Source of the DNA: Nitrincola salilacus
Lineage (GTDB): Bacteria; Pseudomonadota; Gammaproteobacteria; Pseudomonadales; Balneatricaceae
Reading direction: 5' to 3'
Length of the DNA stretch: 64,000 nucleotides
Assembly: GCF_046271865.1 (NCBI RefSeq)
Contig: NZ_CP176580.1
Coordinates: forward strand, 3,534,001 to 3,598,000
The notes beneath the pieces were generated by a model, which worked only from the letters and a program-made list of their open reading frames with translations, made no database searches and was not told the origin of the DNA. Below, one piece after another: positions 9,075-17,978 of the stretch (within the stretch, counting starts at the first letter, position 1; each line of letters opens with the position of its first letter). The position numbers were made by a program, and so were the translations under genes.

Positions 9075-10526
9075 ATGTTTGATCTGACACTGGCCGAACT
9101 GGCCAAAGGTCTGCAAAAACGTGAATTCAGCAGTGTTGAGCTGACGCAAGCCTACCTGAGCCGCATTCACGACAAAGACAGCCTGTACAACAGCTACATC
9201 ACCGTGTGTGATCAACAGGCCCTGAAACAGGCCGCCGCCGCTGATGCGCGCATAGAACAGGGAGATGCAGGTCTGTTTACCGGCCTGCCGATCGCTCACA
9301 AGGATCTGTTCTGCACCAAAGGCATTAAAACCAGCTGTGGATCCAGAATTCTGGACAATTTCATATCGCCTTATGATGCCACACTGGTAAGCCGATTCAA
9401 TGAAGCCGGCGCCGTCACACTGGGCAAGACCAACATGGACGAGTTCGCGATGGGCTCCTCCACCGAAAACAGCTACTTCGGGCCATCACGCAACCCCTGG
9501 GATACTGAACGTGTCCCCGGCGGCTCCTCCGGTGGCTCCGCTGTCGCCGTGTCTGCACGCCTGGCACCTGCGACTACCGGTTCCGACACCGGCGGCTCAA
9601 TTCGCCAGCCTGCAGCACTGTGTGGCATCACCGGCATCAAACCGACTTATGGCCGAGTGTCTCGTTATGGCATGGTCGCCTATGCTTCATCCTTTGATCA
9701 GGCCGGCCCCATGACCCGCACGGCAGAAGATGCCGCCATGATGCTTCAGGTGATGGCTGGTGCCGATCCGCTCGATTCCACCTGTGCAGATCAGCCAGTG
9801 CCCGACTACCTGGCTGGCTTGAACACACCTCTGGATGGGCTGAAGATCGGTCTGCCGAAGGAGTTCTTTGCCGACGAACTGGATCCGGCCATTGCCGAGC
9901 AGGTCCAGAATGCAATCCGCGAATATGAAAAGCTGGGCGCCAGCGTGCAGGAGATCAGCCTGCCCAATACCCGCCTGTCTATTCCGGCCTACTACATTCT
10001 TGCCCCGGCAGAAGCCTCCACAAACCTGTCGCGCTTTGACGGTGTGCGCTATGGCTATCGCTGCGCAGATCCAAAAGATCTGGAAGACCTCTACAAACGC
10101 AGTCGCGGTGAAGGCTTCGGCAGCGAAGTTCAGCGTCGCATCCTCGTCGGCACCTATGCCCTGTCAGAAGGCTACTACGACGCCTACTATCGCAAGGCGC
10201 AGCAGATCCGCCGCCTGATACAGCAGGATTATATCAACGCCCTGCAGCAGGTGGATGTGATCATGGGCCCGACCACACCACACCCGGCCTTCCGGATCGG
10301 CGAGAAAAGCAATGATCCCGTTTCGATGTATATGGAAGATATCTTCACGCTGTCGTTGAACCTGGCAGGGCTACCCGGCATGTCGATCCCCTGCGGACAA
10401 ACAGCAGGCCTGCCCGTCGGACTGCAGATCATCGGCAACTACTTTGCCGAAGCGAAACTGCTCAACGTCGCGCACCAGTTCCAACTGGCAACCGACTGGC
10501 ATAAACAGACACCGGCAGGCATTTGA
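9075..10526 (+). CDS. gatA: Asp/Glu-tRNA(Asn/Gln) amidotransferase subunit GatA
   Basis: 483 residues, full length. This is the amidase subunit, releasing ammonia from glutamine. The Ser-cisSer-Lys triad of the amidase-signature family is visible: the Lys in LPIAHKDLF (residue 76), and the GGSSGGSAVAV and GSDTGGSIRQPA blocks carrying the two serines. It starts 37 bases after gatC and ends 14 bases before gatB. The gene has normal GC and codon use; no anomalies. Confidence 0.98.
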   Translation: MFDLTLAELAKGLQKREFSSVELTQAYLSRIHDKDSLYNSYITVCDQQALKQAAAADARIEQGDAGLFTGLPIAHKDLFCTKGIKTSCGSRILDNFISPYDATLVSRFNEAGAVTLGKTNMDEFAMGSSTENSYFGPSRNPWDTERVPGGSSGGSAVAVSARLAPATTGSDTGGSIRQPAALCGITGIKPTYGRVSRYGMVAYASSFDQAGPMTRTAEDAAMMLQVMAGADPLDSTCADQPVPDYLAGLNTPLDGLKIGLPKEFFADELDPAIAEQVQNAIREYEKLGASVQEISLPNTRLSIPAYYILAPAEASTNLSRFDGVRYGYRCADPKDLEDLYKRSRGEGFGSEVQRRILVGTYALSEGYYDAYYRKAQQIRRLIQQDYINALQQVDVIMGPTTPHPAFRIGEKSNDPVSMYMEDIFTLSLNLAGLPGMSIPCGQTAGLPVGLQIIGNYFAEAKLLNVAHQFQLATDWHKQTPAGI

Positions 10527-10539
10527 GAGGATAGCGTAA

Positions 10540-12009
10540 ATGGAATGGGAAACCGTCATCGGGCTTGAGATTCACGCTCAGCTCGCCACCAACACCAAGA
10601 TTTTTTCAGGTGCCAGCACCGCCTTCGGAGCAGAACCCAACACCCAGGCCTGCGCCGTTGATCTGGCTCTGCCCGGCACTCTGCCTGTGTTCAATGAAAA
10701 CGCCCTGCGTATGGCGGTGATGTTCGGTCTTGCCGTAAACGCCGAGATAGCAAAACGATCCGTTTTTGAACGCAAGAACTACTTCTATCCGGATCTGCCC
10801 AAAGGCTATCAGACCACCCAGTTGGCTGAGCCGATTGTCGGGCCGGGGTATATCGATATCGAACTGGACGATGGCACCACCCGTCGCGTGCGCATCCATC
10901 ACGCTCATCTGGAAGAGGATGCCGGTAAATCACTGCATGAGGATTTTTTTGACGAGATGGGCCACGGCATGACCGGGATTGATCTCAACCGTGCCGGCAC
11001 CCCCCTGGTCGAGATCGTTTCAGAACCGGATATGCGTACGGCCAAAGAAGCAGCCGCCTATGCCAGAAAGATCCACGCCATTATCACCACGCTGGGAATC
11101 TGCGACGGCAACATGGCCGAAGGCTCCATGCGCTGTGACTGTAACGTCTCGATCCGCCCCAAAGGCCAGGAAGCACTCGGCACACGCACCGAGCTGAAGA
11201 ACATCAACTCCTTCCGCTTTATCGAGCGCGCCATTGAAACAGAAGTGGCCCGTCAGATAGACCTGATTGAAGATGGTGGGCGCGTGATTCAGGAAACCCG
11301 CCTGTATGATCCCGATCGCAACGAAACCCGCAGTATGCGCAGCAAGGAGGAAGCCAATGACTATCGCTACTTCCCCTGCCCCGACCTGCTGCCGGTGATC
11401 ATTGATGAGGCCTATATCGAGCAGATCCGCTCAGGACTACCTGAACTGCCGGATGCCCGCAAAGCGCGCTTTGTCAGCGAGTTCGGCCTGTCAGAATATG
11501 ATGCAGCTGTACTGTCTGCCTACCATGCGCAGGCCAACTACTTCGAGCAGGTAACACGGGTTGCAGGAGATGCGAAACAGGCTGCCAACTGGGTCATGGG
11601 TGAACTGGCGAAGAACCTGAACCAGAAGGATCTGGATATCAAGGAAAGCCCGGTCAGTGCCGACCAACTCGGCGGCCTGATTGCCCGCATCAAGGATGAC
11701 ACCATCACCGGCAAGATTGCCAAGCAGGTGTTCGAGATCATGTGGGCCGAGGGTGGCAGTGCCGATGAGATTATCGAAAGCAAAGGATTGAAGCAGGTAA
11801 CCGATACCGGCGCGATTGAAGCGATAGTTGATCAGGTGATTACCGAGTGCACCACGCAGGTTGATCAATACAAGACAGCTGAGCCGGACAAGCGCGGCAA
11901 GATGCTCGGCTTCTTTATGGGTCAGATCATGAAGGCATCCCAGGGCAAGGCGAACCCGGGCCAGGTACAGGGATTGCTGAAACAGAAACTGGACGCCCTC
12001 TGCGACTGA
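10540..12009 (+). CDS. gatB: Asp/Glu-tRNA(Asn/Gln) amidotransferase subunit GatB
   Basis: 489 residues. It starts MEWETVIGLEIHAQLATNTK, the canonical GatB N-terminus, and contains the kinase-like catalytic cradle (LNRAGTPLVEIVSEPD, SMRCDCNVSIRP) and the C-terminal tRNA-binding YqeY-like tail ending in GQVQGLLKQKLDALCD. GatB activates the mischarged tRNA by phosphorylation and transfers the ammonia channelled from GatA. GAGAGG precedes the ATG. It is the last gene of gatCAB, followed by a terminator at 12083. Confidence 0.98.
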   Translation: MEWETVIGLEIHAQLATNTKIFSGASTAFGAEPNTQACAVDLALPGTLPVFNENALRMAVMFGLAVNAEIAKRSVFERKNYFYPDLPKGYQTTQLAEPIVGPGYIDIELDDGTTRRVRIHHAHLEEDAGKSLHEDFFDEMGHGMTGIDLNRAGTPLVEIVSEPDMRTAKEAAAYARKIHAIITTLGICDGNMAEGSMRCDCNVSIRPKGQEALGTRTELKNINSFRFIERAIETEVARQIDLIEDGGRVIQETRLYDPDRNETRSMRSKEEANDYRYFPCPDLLPVIIDEAYIEQIRSGLPELPDARKARFVSEFGLSEYDAAVLSAYHAQANYFEQVTRVAGDAKQAANWVMGELAKNLNQKDLDIKESPVSADQLGGLIARIKDDTITGKIAKQVFEIMWAEGGSADEIIESKGLKQVTDTGAIEAIVDQVITECTTQVDQYKTAEPDKRGKMLGFFMGQIMKASQGKANPGQVQGLLKQKLDALCD

Positions 12010-12082
12010 GCTCTCCATTTTCAACATCCATGATTGCGACAGATGATCACCTCAGATGCTCACCTCAGATGATCAACATCCA

Positions 12083-12117
12083 GGCCGGGACGGTTTTTTA
12101 ACCTACCGGCCTTTTTT
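12083..12117 (+). terminator. Rho-independent terminator after gatB
   Basis: GGCCGG at 12083-12088 pairs with CCGGCC at 12106-12111 and is followed directly by six T residues. It lies 74 bases after the gatB stop and ends the gatCAB transcript. Confidence 0.75.
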
Positions 12118-12213
12118 AACGCCTCTACCCCATAAAAACAAACAAAACCCAAAACCACCCAAGTGACAGATACAACTTTATCGCAAAAAAATCCACACAT
12201 GAAAAAAAGACAC

Positions 12214-12241
12214 TTGCATTCTAGTGAATACGAATTATTAT
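12214..12241 (+). promoter_or_regulatory. Candidate bfd promoter with Fur-box-like AT-rich overlap
   Basis: TTGCAT (12214-12219), a 16-base spacer and TATTAT (12236-12241) form a sigma70-like promoter upstream of bfd. The AT-rich stretch around the -10 (GAATTATTATTAGTTACTATC) has partial likeness to a Fur box, which would fit iron-repressed bfd control. The Fur match is imperfect and inferred. The rest of the 12118-12283 spacer shows only A-rich sequence. Confidence 0.4.
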
Positions 12242-12283
12242 TAGTTACTATCTTGTTAGTATCTTTCACACGAGGTCTACGTC

Positions 12284-12478
12284 ATGTACATCTGTATCTG
12301 CAACGCCGTTACCGACAAAGCTATCAGAGCTGCTGTTGCTGAAGGTGCGCGCTCGATTCGTGATCTGAATCGTGAGCTGGATGTTGGCAGTCAGTGTGGA
12401 AAATGTACCTGCGTGGCACGCGCCATATTACGCGCAGAGCAGGAGCAGCTGGCAGATCAGTTGGCTTATGCGATTTAG
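12284..12478 (+). CDS. bfd: Bacterioferritin-associated ferredoxin
   Basis: 64 residues with the Fer2_BFD cysteine pattern: Cys4 and Cys6 at the N-terminus and Cys38/Cys41 in the QCGKC loop, with Cys43 beside them. This binds one [2Fe-2S] cluster. Bfd reduces the ferric core of bacterioferritin so that stored iron is released to the cytosol. GAGG lies nine bases before the ATG. It is a single-gene unit with its own promoter, convergent with gph. No bacterioferritin gene is nearby in the window. Confidence 0.94.
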   Translation: MYICICNAVTDKAIRAAVAEGARSIRDLNRELDVGSQCGKCTCVARAILRAEQEQLADQLAYAI

Positions 12479-12490
12479 AAAATACTATCT

Positions 12491-12531
12491 GAAATAAAAA
12501 AGCCAGTGCAGGCTTCAATACCGCACTGGCT
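12491..12531 (-). terminator. Terminator of the rpe-gph transcript
   Basis: AGCCAGTGC (12501-12509) pairs with GCACTGGCT (12523-12531). Read on the minus strand the hairpin is followed by TTTTTATTTC. It sits in the convergent bfd/gph gap and may weakly stop bfd transcripts too. Confidence 0.7.
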
Positions 12532-12597
12532 CTATCTTCTAATGCGGTAATCCCACCGACATCAGCATCACTCAACTCGGCCCCAGGCTGAGTAGCT

Positions 12598-13293
12598 TCA
12601 AACAGGCAGATCAGCCAAGGAGTCCAGCACGCGATCAGGCCGACTCAACGCTATTGGCTCACCGTGATTATAACCGTAGCTGACACAGATGACTGGGCAG
12701 CCCGCTGCACGCGCAGCCTGCACATCATGCATTGAATCGCCGACGAACAAGGACCGCGCAGCAGGCACCTGCTGCTTGTCCAGCACCCAGTTAAGCTGTG
12801 CAGGATCAGGTTTTTTCTGGCTGAGACTATCACCCGATACTACCTGACAGAAAAAGCCCGCTATCTGCAATGATTGCAGCAGAGGCTCCGTAAAAGCATG
12901 GGGCTTGTTGGTCACGATTGCCATGGGTACTTGCGCCTTGTGCAAGGCCTCAAGCAGGATCATCACACCCGGATAAAGCCGACTGCTGCGTCCATTACAC
13001 TGCGCATAGGCTGCCAGAAACAGCTCATAGGCGATCGGGAACAGATCTTCATCCGCGGGGCTTTCTGCATGAGTATCAGCAGGAACAAGCTGCCCCGCTA
13101 ATGCGCGTCTGACCAGCATCTGCGCCCCGTTACCCACCCAGGCACGCACCTGATCTTCACCGGCAGCGTCTCTATCCAGTGCCAACAGCATCTGATCAAC
13201 GGCGCGCGCCAGGTCGGGCACACTGTCGACAAGCGTGCCGTCCAGATCAAACATGACCAGCTCGGGCAGCTCGCCATCGAACAGTGCCCGCAT
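12598..13293 (-). CDS. gph: Phosphoglycolate phosphatase (HAD family)
   Basis: 231 residues. HAD motif I is MFDLDGTLVDS near residue 14, motif II lies in AIVTNKPHAF, and motif III/IV is PDPAQLNW plus FVGDSMHDVQAA. Gph removes phosphate from 2-phosphoglycolate formed during DNA 3'-end repair. Its ATG shares one base with the rpe stop codon (TGATG), and the pairing rpe-gph is a classic operon. Other HAD phosphatase activities cannot be excluded from sequence alone, but the neighbour makes Gph the best reading. Confidence 0.92.
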   Translation of the reverse strand: MRALFDGELPELVMFDLDGTLVDSVPDLARAVDQMLLALDRDAAGEDQVRAWVGNGAQMLVRRALAGQLVPADTHAESPADEDLFPIAYELFLAAYAQCNGRSSRLYPGVMILLEALHKAQVPMAIVTNKPHAFTEPLLQSLQIAGFFCQVVSGDSLSQKKPDPAQLNWVLDKQQVPAARSLFVGDSMHDVQAARAAGCPVICVSYGYNHGEPIALSRPDRVLDSLADLPV

Positions 13294-13967
13294 CAGCCGG
13301 ACACCTTCGCCAGTTCAGCACGCATCTGTAAAATGGTCGTTTCATAATCCGCGGTATTGAAAATGGCAGAGCCTGCGACAAAGGTATCGGCACCAGCACG
13401 TGCGATCTCGGCGATGTTGCCTATCCCTACACCTCCATCGATCTCGAGCCGGATCGGCAGGCCGCTGGCATCAATACGCTGCCGGACCAGTCGCAGCTTA
13501 TCCAGCGTCGATGGGATGAACTTCTGACCACCAAATCCCGGGTTCACCGACATCAGCAGGATCATGTCCAACTTGTCCATGACGTGATCCAGGTAATGCA
13601 AGGGAGTTGCTGGATTAAACACCAGCCCGGCCTTGCAGCCACCATCACGGATCATCTGCAAAGAGCGATCTATATGCTCCGACGCTTCCGGGTGAAAAGT
13701 GATCCAGCTGGCACCGGCTTCGATGAAGTCGCCAATCAACCGATCAACCGGCTTCACCATCAAATGCACATCGATCGGCGCCTTGATGCCATGGTTGCGC
13801 AACGCCTTGCAGACCATCGGCCCGATGGTGAGGTTGGGCACATAGTGGTTATCCATCACGTCGAAGTGCACTACGTCTGCACCAGATGCCAGCACCTGTG
13901 TCACCTCTTCACCCAGTCGGGCAAAGTCAGCAGAAAGAATGGAGGGGGCAATCAGAAAATCAGACAT
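13293..13967 (-). CDS. rpe: Ribulose-phosphate 3-epimerase
   Basis: 224 residues, a TIM barrel. The metal-binding strand is VVHFDVMDNHYVPNLTIGP (residues about 32-50), followed by the VHLMVKP, MSVNPGFGGQKF and LEIDGGVG blocks with the catalytic Asp. It interconverts D-ribulose 5-phosphate and D-xylulose 5-phosphate in the pentose phosphate pathway. It overlaps gph by one base and starts its own transcript opposite the DUF3530 gene. Confidence 0.97.
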   Translation of the reverse strand: MSDFLIAPSILSADFARLGEEVTQVLASGADVVHFDVMDNHYVPNLTIGPMVCKALRNHGIKAPIDVHLMVKPVDRLIGDFIEAGASWITFHPEASEHIDRSLQMIRDGGCKAGLVFNPATPLHYLDHVMDKLDMILLMSVNPGFGGQKFIPSTLDKLRLVRQRIDASGLPIRLEIDGGVGIGNIAEIARAGADTFVAGSAIFNTADYETTILQMRAELAKVSG

Positions 13968-14109
13968 GGCTATCCCGGTCGTCAGTTGTCGAAATTTGCG
14001 CTATTGTAACGCAGCAGAACAGAGGCTGCAGCCTCTTAATCGTTGAACAAGAGACTATGTACATAATCAACACACAACCAGCCGTGACAGTGAAACAGTG
14101 ACCCGTTTA

Positions 14110-15216
14110 ATGACCAAACAGCTACTTGCCATCTATCTGATACTGGGACTTTTCACCCCCCTGCATGCCCAGGAGAATGCCCTCGAACCAGAGGCGGCAC
14201 CGGCAGCAGCATCCGGGACAGCGCTGGAGTCGCCAGAGTCACCGGCGCCCATTACCGAGCGCTTTGCAGCACCCCAGATGACCAGAGCAGAGCGCCTGGC
14301 TCAGGCACTCCCTGCAGACACTGAGCTGCAGACCTTTGAAAGCGACAGCGAAACCTATTATGCGTTGATCCAGCTTGCCAACGTTGCCGAAAGTCATGGC
14401 AACGTCCTGATCCTGCCCGACATTGTCAGCGGTGATGTCTGGGTGGAGCAGAGTGCTCATATGCGCCGTTATCTGGCCGACCATGGCTGGACGACTCTGG
14501 TGATGGAGATGCCTTTACCCGCGCCAATTGCTCACCCACAGCGTACTCTGCCTATCAAAGTCGACCCACCTGTTGTCAGTGAATCAGAAACACCCCCGCC
14601 GACACCTGAAGCCAGCCCTGCAACGCCCCCAGTGAGCACGACAGAGAGCACGACAGAGCCTGATGCTGAGCCCGAGCTGATATTAGCACCCTATACAGAG
14701 CGCATCTCACAGAGAATTCGCAACGGTCTGGAGGAGCTACGCCTCAGAGACAGCAGCCTTGAGGAAAGGTGGGTCATTATCGCCATCGGTAGCAGCGCCG
14801 GTTGGGCGGCCGATTATATTCAGCAAATGCCAGAGCTGGACAGGCCAGTACTGCTGATGATTGATCCAAGACCGGCGCTGAGTGCCGAGCAGCCCGATCT
14901 GCTTGCCAACATCTCAACACTGAACAGTCTGGTCATCGATCTGTATCACACGCCATTACCCGGAAAGCCCACCATCATCCCGGATGCGCGCCAGCGGCGA
15001 CAGATGGCGCAACGCAGTGCTCACCCGGATTATCATCAGGCACGGATTTCCGGCACATTCAGAGGCTGGAACACTCCCTGGTTGAGCCGCCAGATACGCG
15101 GAAAACTGAAGCGGCACCTACTTGAAGAGAACGAGTCTGACGATCCATCACTGAATGAAACCGCACCAACCGAGCAGCGTCCACCGGGCCGTAACCCGGT
15201 CAGTTTCGATCTCTAG
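14110..15216 (+). CDS. DUF3530 family exported alpha/beta-hydrolase-like protein
   Basis: About 368 residues. A signal peptide (TKQLLAIYLILGLFTPLHA) is followed by an acidic, Ala/Pro-rich linker. A DUF3530 body follows, with GNVLILPDI near residue 100 and the IAIGSSAGWAADYI element, which resembles a hydrolase nucleophile elbow but lacks a clean GxSxG. A second Pro/Thr/Glu-rich low-complexity insert (residues about 155-195) interrupts it. Function is unknown; the family is common in Pseudomonas-like genomes. I preferred the ATG at 14110 to an upstream GTG at 14098, though neither has a clear Shine-Dalgarno. Its 3' end overlaps the convergent djlA by four bases. Confidence 0.75.
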   Translation: MTKQLLAIYLILGLFTPLHAQENALEPEAAPAAASGTALESPESPAPITERFAAPQMTRAERLAQALPADTELQTFESDSETYYALIQLANVAESHGNVLILPDIVSGDVWVEQSAHMRRYLADHGWTTLVMEMPLPAPIAHPQRTLPIKVDPPVVSESETPPPTPEASPATPPVSTTESTTEPDAEPELILAPYTERISQRIRNGLEELRLRDSSLEERWVIIAIGSSAGWAADYIQQMPELDRPVLLMIDPRPALSAEQPDLLANISTLNSLVIDLYHTPLPGKPTIIPDARQRRQMAQRSAHPDYHQARISGTFRGWNTPWLSRQIRGKLKRHLLEENESDDPSLNETAPTEQRPPGRNPVSFDL

Positions 15217-16055
15217 CGCATACCCCTGGCTTCTCGTATACGCTCATACGCAGCTTGAATCTCCTGCACTTTTTCGGTAGCCAGCAACATCATCTCCTCA
15301 GGCAAGCCACGCGCCACCAGCTTGTCGGGATGGTGCTGGCTCATCAGCTTACGCCAGGCTTTCTTGACTTCGTCATCCGTTGCTTCCGGTGATACACCGA
15401 TGACACCATAAGCGTCCTGCAGCAACATCCCCTGGTTACCGGGTGTTGCCCGGCCATGAGCATCATAACTGTGTTGCTGGAAGGCTTGCGCAGCACGGAT
15501 ACGCTGCACCACCGCTTCCATCTCTTGCGGGTTGAATCGAAGATGCCTGCAGATCTCCTCAATCACTCGCAGCTCTGGCTCGGATATTTCACCATCAGCC
15601 ATCGCAATGGCCAGCTGCATCTCAATGAACATCAATTTGACGGCAGGACGGCGGCGTAACATGATCGCCAGTGGTTGCAACACGACACCAAGATCAAACT
15701 CACTATCCTTGCCCTCATTAAAATGAGCGATAGCGCGTTTCTTGGTTTCATCATTCAGGTTCATGCGCGCCATCACCTCACGCGCCAGCTCAATTTCACT
15801 CTCGGATACGCGGCCGTCAGCCTTGGCAATCTTACCCATGGCGCTGAAGGTGGCTTTGAAGAAAAGCTGCTGAGGTGACAGATCCTTAGCCTTGCGGATT
15901 GTCTTTTCCAGCAGATAGCCGATAAACCCGCCAAACAGCAAGCCAAAAATACCCCCGGAAACCAAGCCGATCATCCCGCCGATCACCAGCCCTGTTCTGT
16001 AGCGCAGAAAACCCTCTGCCAGACGTTTTCCCTGCCCTTGTGCTTTGTTATTCAT
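15213..16055 (-). CDS. djlA: Membrane-anchored DnaJ-like co-chaperone DjlA
   Basis: About 280 residues. A single Gly-rich membrane helix lies at residues 22-45 (LVIGGMIGLVSGGIFGLLFG). A TerB-like helical domain (KADGRVSESEIELAREVMARM and MADGEISEPEL acidic loops) is followed by a C-terminal J domain with the HPD tripeptide (QHHPDKLVARG). This topology, membrane first and J domain last, is specific to DjlA, which stimulates DnaK at the inner membrane. The ATG at 16055 overlaps the end of murU by eight bases. Confidence 0.93.
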   Translation of the reverse strand: MNNKAQGQGKRLAEGFLRYRTGLVIGGMIGLVSGGIFGLLFGGFIGYLLEKTIRKAKDLSPQQLFFKATFSAMGKIAKADGRVSESEIELAREVMARMNLNDETKKRAIAHFNEGKDSEFDLGVVLQPLAIMLRRRPAVKLMFIEMQLAIAMADGEISEPELRVIEEICRHLRFNPQEMEAVVQRIRAAQAFQQHSYDAHGRATPGNQGMLLQDAYGVIGVSPEATDDEVKKAWRKLMSQHHPDKLVARGLPEEMMLLATEKVQEIQAAYERIREARGMR

Positions 16056-16746
16056 GCCCACTGTGCTCAGTTAATAGTTGATTCAGTTCAGCCAGCCGCG
16101 CAGGGGTTCCCACATCCGACCAGACACCTCGGTGCCAATGACCACTGACCCGCCCCTGCTCTATCGCCTTGCGCAGCAACGGCGCCAGCGGAAAAGACTC
16201 CACCGACACCTGCAAAGGAAAGAGACTTCGATGCAGCAGGCTGATACCGGCATATGTCAGAGCTCGCCCTTCAGCTCCGCTCAACTGCCCATCATCCTGC
16301 AATAGAAAATCACCCTGGGGATGCCATTCCGGGTTATCCACCATCACCAGATGAGCCAGGCATGACTCAGGTAACGGCGCCGACAAAAGATCACGCAGCG
16401 AAAGATCCGAATAAACATCGCCATTGATCACCAGCAACCGCTCATCGTCGCGCAGAGCCAGCAATGGCAGAGCGCGCAGGATTCCACCACCTGTTTCGAG
16501 CGGTTCACCTTCCGCCGAGTACTGGATCTGCAGCCCCCAGCGCTCCCCGGAACCCAATGCCGCCTCAATTTTGTGGCCCAGCCAGGCATGGTTGATCACC
16601 ACCTGTTGCACGCCCGCTGCAGCAAGATTCTCCAGATGATATTCAATCAACGCCTTACCACCTGCTGTCAGCAGTGGCTTGGGGGTTTCCAGTGTCAGCG
16701 GGCGCATACGCGTTCCCAGACCCGCCGCCAGAATCATCGCTTTCAT
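16048..16746 (-). CDS. murU: N-acetylmuramate alpha-1-phosphate uridylyltransferase
   Basis: 232 residues. It starts MKAMILAAGLGTRMRPLT, the sugar-nucleotidyltransferase signature, and keeps the LLVINGDVYSD metal-binding Asp motif. MurU makes UDP-MurNAc from MurNAc-1-phosphate in the fosfomycin-resistant peptidoglycan recycling route of Pseudomonas-like bacteria. The start at 16746 forms an ATGA overlap with amgK, the kinase that supplies its substrate, which fixes the assignment over other nucleotidyltransferases. A GTG nine bases upstream is rejected. Confidence 0.93.
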   Translation of the reverse strand: MKAMILAAGLGTRMRPLTLETPKPLLTAGGKALIEYHLENLAAAGVQQVVINHAWLGHKIEAALGSGERWGLQIQYSAEGEPLETGGGILRALPLLALRDDERLLVINGDVYSDLSLRDLLSAPLPESCLAHLVMVDNPEWHPQGDFLLQDDGQLSGAEGRALTYAGISLLHRSLFPLQVSVESFPLAPLLRKAIEQGRVSGHWHRGVWSDVGTPARLAELNQLLTEHSGHE

Positions 16747-17873
16747 CTGTGCCACCAGTGTGACAGCGACTGTGAGCGATAGTGCTCATTGGCTTCCAAT
16801 GCCGGGATCACCACCTGACCCAGCCAGAGATGGAAGTCGGAAAACGCCGGATAGCGACCGGATGCCCGATAGAGATAGCTCAGTGTGCGCGGTATATCAC
16901 CCAGATACCCCGCTTTGCCGTCCCTTAACCAGAGTCGGGAAAAGATACCCAACACTTTGAGCTGTCGCTGCATTCCCATCAAGTCAAACTGCTGCAGAAA
17001 CAGCTCAGGCTCAGCAACCTTCTGCTGTTTTTCCAGCATGCCACGATACTCTTCGACCCAACCTGCCACTCGCTGATCCGGCCAGTCGATATAGGCATCA
17101 CGCAGCAACGAGACCAGGTCGTAGGTCACCGCACCTTTGACGGCATCCTGAAAATCCAGTACTCCTACTCCAGCACTACCAGTTCCAGTACTACCAGTTC
17201 CAGTACTACCAGTTCCAGTACTACCAGCTCCAGCACTATCAGCTCCAACACAACCAGCTCCACCATCATCCAACATCATCAGATTGCGCGCATGGAAGTC
17301 CCTGTGTACACAGACCTGAGGCTGCGACAAAGCTGAATCCACCAGAGCACCCTCGACCTCATCCAGCATCCGCCAGGTATTGGTATCCGGGCTCAAACCC
17401 AGCAGTTTTTGAGTAAACCAATCTCGAAACAGTCCCATCTCCCGCTTTAACAGCACCTCGTCATAAGGCGGCAGGGATTCGGTCGACTGCTGCTGTATCG
17501 TCACCAGCGTTTCCAGTGCTGCCGCATACAGCGTATCCGCGCTGCTATCATCCAGCCTGCTCAACAGCAGTGTGTTGCCAAAATCTTCCAGCAGCAGAAA
17601 ACCAAGTGACAGATCATGGCTGATAATACGCGGCACTCTTACACCTGCCTGATACCAATCACTCGCCACTGCAACAAATGGATGGCTATCCTCCAACTCC
17701 GGCGGAGCATCCATCGCTATCCAATTCACACCATCGCCCTGCAGCCTGAAATAGCGGCGAAAGCTCGCATCGCCCGACACAGCCTCCAGCCGGATTTCAC
17801 CCGAGACCGGCAGCTCCAACCTATTAACTTCACTTTTTACCCAGTCATTCAGGGCTGCGAGCCTACTTCCCAT
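16743..17873 (-). CDS. amgK: Anomeric N-acetylmuramate/N-acetylglucosamine kinase
   Basis: 376 residues, APH-like aminoglycoside/choline kinase fold. VCVHRDFHARNLMML is the catalytic loop (Asp base), and GVLDFQDAVKGAVTYD is the metal-binding DFG-like motif. It phosphorylates the anomeric carbon of recycled MurNAc or GlcNAc. Unusually, about 30 residues of GTGST-type tandem repeat (residues about 205-235) are inserted between these two active-site motifs, making the protein longer than its relatives. It is divergent from lptD and overlaps murU by four bases. Confidence 0.92.
   Translation of the reverse strand: MGSRLAALNDWVKSEVNRLELPVSGEIRLEAVSGDASFRRYFRLQGDGVNWIAMDAPPELEDSHPFVAVASDWYQAGVRVPRIISHDLSLGFLLLEDFGNTLLLSRLDDSSADTLYAAALETLVTIQQQSTESLPPYDEVLLKREMGLFRDWFTQKLLGLSPDTNTWRMLDEVEGALVDSALSQPQVCVHRDFHARNLMMLDDGGAGCVGADSAGAGSTGTGSTGTGSTGTGSAGVGVLDFQDAVKGAVTYDLVSLLRDAYIDWPDQRVAGWVEEYRGMLEKQQKVAEPELFLQQFDLMGMQRQLKVLGIFSRLWLRDGKAGYLGDIPRTLSYLYRASGRYPAFSDFHLWLGQVVIPALEANEHYRSQSLSHWWHR
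17168..17258 (-). repeat. 15-bp minisatellite inside amgK
   Basis: About six copies of a 15-base unit (CCAGTTCCAGTACTA on the plus strand), the central ones identical and the outer ones degenerate. It encodes GTGST/GAGST pentapeptides in frame, between the two catalytic motifs of the kinase. Confidence 0.9.
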
Positions 17874-17978
17874 TCCCTATCCTCTAGCACTTGGCGTATT
17901 GAATGCTTTATCATGCAACGCTCGTATAGTACTAGACTGACGGGGAGCAAGAAACGGCTTCCCCTTGTTTGCAACCGG

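Noticed and set aside
12045..12075. Short direct repeat CACCTCAGATG
   Set aside because: Two 11-base copies only; no structure or position that suggests function.
17616..17978. 121-codon N-terminal extension of lptD
   Set aside because: It runs antisense through amgK, is not LptD-like, and lies upstream of the likely promoter.
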